Shown piece after piece: positions 63,053 to 64,000 of a DNA stretch of 64,000 nt. Every line of letters starts with the position of its first letter. Position 1 is the first letter of the stretch. The stretch is taken from contig NZ_VDLV01000010.1 in the NCBI RefSeq assembly GCF_013608025.1, positions 119,537 to 183,536 of the forward strand, in the 5' to 3' direction. Source of the DNA: Pseudomonas brassicacearum subsp. neoaurantiaca. GTDB taxonomy: Bacteria; Pseudomonadota; Gammaproteobacteria; Pseudomonadales; Pseudomonadaceae. The translations under genes and the position numbers were made by a program. The notes under the pieces are model-generated. The model worked only from the letters and a program-made list of their open reading frames with translations. It was not told the DNA's origin and did not search any database.

Positions 63053-63126
63053 CAGCTCATCGGAGTAGATAGATGTAGTTGCTCCTGACGGTGGGGGCCA
63101 CGTTATGGCCTAGTCGCCCGTCTTAC

Positions 63127-63399
63127 TTACTCCGCCGCCTGCGACCGCAATCGCCTGCCAATCACATCCATCACATCACACCCGTCGCGCAGCGCTATCG
63201 TCAGCATTTTGCAAAAATCGGAAAGCACCAGCGTGTCGGAACTGATCTCCGAACGGAACGCGATATTTTCCAAAAGTTGAGTCACCGTGCGGATGCGGTA
63301 ATCGGCAGTTTCGAAGAGGACATCAAGCGGGGCTTCGATGTCGATCAGCAGGGTAGCGGGGACGCAGTCGACGCCGGCGATGGGCATGTATCGGTTCAT
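63127..63399 (-). CDS. Small protein of unknown function
   Basis: A 90-residue protein: MNRYMPIAGVDCVPATLLID, APLDVLFETADYRIRTVTQLL, SDFCKMLTIALRDGCDVMDV, ending GRRLRSQAAE. The ATG at 63399 has GAGGT 7 nt upstream. The APLD..FE.A..... LL pattern recalls the short DUF3077-type proteins of Pseudomonas, but I am not certain. It is on the same strand as fic, which lies downstream of it. Confidence 0.7.
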   Translation of the reverse strand: MNRYMPIAGVDCVPATLLIDIEAPLDVLFETADYRIRTVTQLLENIAFRSEISSDTLVLSDFCKMLTIALRDGCDVMDVIGRRLRSQAAE

Positions 63400-63847
63400 C
63401 GGTAGGACCTCATTCAGTTGAAAGGAGCTACCTCGTTGTCGAGTCGCCAAACCCGAGTCGCCATTGGGGCGACGAGGAACTATAGGCCGCCCCGCTCAAG
63501 CGCTACAAGACACCGCTTTCCGAGCTTCATGTAGGAGCTTTGGCCTTTCTGCGGCTGTATTTCCCTACATTTTGTTTACAGCTATCAACGGGTTCGAATT
63601 AGCCGTCCATTCGGCACATTGTCATGGCTAGAGAGATGACCGTGGCGAGGGAGCTTGCTCCCGCTCGGTTGCGCAGCGACCGCAAAATCGTGGGGCCGCT
63701 GCGCAGCCCAGCGGGAGCAAGCTCCCTCGCCACAGGGTGGAAGCGATATGGCGCTACCCAGCCCTGACAGCCTCTTCTGTAAGACTCTTTTTTATGCTTC
63801 TCTAACGGCCATATCCCCCTTCAATCCCTTTCGTAGACTCCTAGATC
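63400..63847. other. 448-nt intergenic region with REP doublet
   Basis: Apart from the REP doublet at 63641-63736 I see no gene. 63500-63640 is ordinary-looking sequence with no hairpin-T signature. The region is the divergent gap between the small unknown gene and the gene at the window end. Confidence 0.7.
63641..63736. repeat. REP doublet, GTGGCGAGGGAGC class
   Basis: Inverted pair GTGGCGAGGGAGCTTGCTCC / its complement, ending CTCCCTCGCCACAG, with a spacer containing GGTTGCGCAGCGACC. It is the first REP seen after 22.8 kb, so it marks the return to backbone sequence. Confidence 0.9.
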
Positions 63848-64000
63848 GTGCCAACCCCCAACCGCAACGCTCTGATCACCCAACTCGCCGCCAACCCCGA
63901 TGACATCACCGCACGCGCGTCGCTCTGTCGCGATCTGCTCGATACCGGGGAGGCGTCACTGGATGGTTTACGCGTCGCGTCGGGTCTGGGCGATCCGGTG
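63848..64000 (+). CDS. Partial gene at window end, function unknown
   Basis: An open frame from a GTG at 63848 to the window end, 51 codons: TPNRNALITQLAANPDDITA, RASLCRDLLDTGEASLDGL. The NPDDxxxRxxxxxxLLxxGE pattern loosely recalls TIGR02996-type leader domains. The start is provisional because no ribosome site stands out, and the rest is outside the window. Confidence 0.45.
   Translation, partial: MPTPNRNALITQLAANPDDITARASLCRDLLDTGEASLDGLRVASGLGDPV

Overview
The window is about 64 kb of a high-GC gammaproteobacterial chromosome, almost certainly a Pseudomonas of the P. fluorescens group. The contiguous recC-recB-recD order, the yfiR-yfiN-yfiB operon, the mmsA-mmsB pair behind a LysR gene and many Pseudomonas-type REP palindromes of two sequence classes all point there. 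Function calls come from reading motifs by eye; no database search was run.

Layout. 0.1-9.3 kb: recCBD, translationally coupled by ATGA overlaps (double-strand break repair). 9.5-11.8 kb: yfiRNB, a periplasm-to-cytoplasm c-di-GMP switch. 11.8-15.3 kb: a LysR regulator divergent from mmsA and mmsB (valine and branched-chain acid catabolism). 15.4-23 kb: metabolic genes separated by REP doublets: a cupin protein, a LysR regulator, a TauE/SafE-type exporter, a YgiN-like quinol monooxygenase divergent from the quinone reductase mdaB, another LysR regulator, an NAD-dependent epimerase-like protein and a SulP transporter. 23-26.7 kb: GntP permease, RpiR-type regulator and D-aminoacylase, probably for N-acyl-D-amino acid use. 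26.8 kb: a small VOC protein.

Accessory half, 27.3-61.5 kb. On the minus strand is a four-gene Tc (insecticidal) toxin locus, tcaA-tcaB-tcaC-tccC, with the TcA subunit split over two genes. The variable tail of its TccC protein carries an H-x-E plus C-x2-C zinc-deaminase signature. Next come a chemoreceptor with a FliA-like promoter and two membrane-associated phosphatases. From 45 kb there is a contact-dependent inhibition (CDI) locus: cdiB, a 3051-residue cdiA ending in a WHE-type HNH/EndoVII nuclease, and an overlapping immunity gene. Behind it, from 56.4 to 61.5 kb, lies a low-GC array of three broken CdiA toxin tails, each followed by its own immunity gene. The array is punctuated by copies of one imperfect palindrome (arms GGGGACAGATTTATTTAA / TTAAATAAATCTGTCCCC), by an IS4-family element inserted exactly into one copy with an 11-bp target duplication, and by a 48-bp remnant of the same IS at another copy.

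61.6-64 kb: a Fic protein with a winged-helix N terminus, a Gln in place of the catalytic His and perfect inverted repeats in its promoter; a small unknown protein; a REP doublet; and the start of a gene leaving the window.

The most unusual material is the Tc toxin with a deaminase-like effector, the orphan toxin/immunity array with its palindromic seams, and the self-regulating non-canonical Fic protein. No rRNA, tRNA or CRISPR array was seen.
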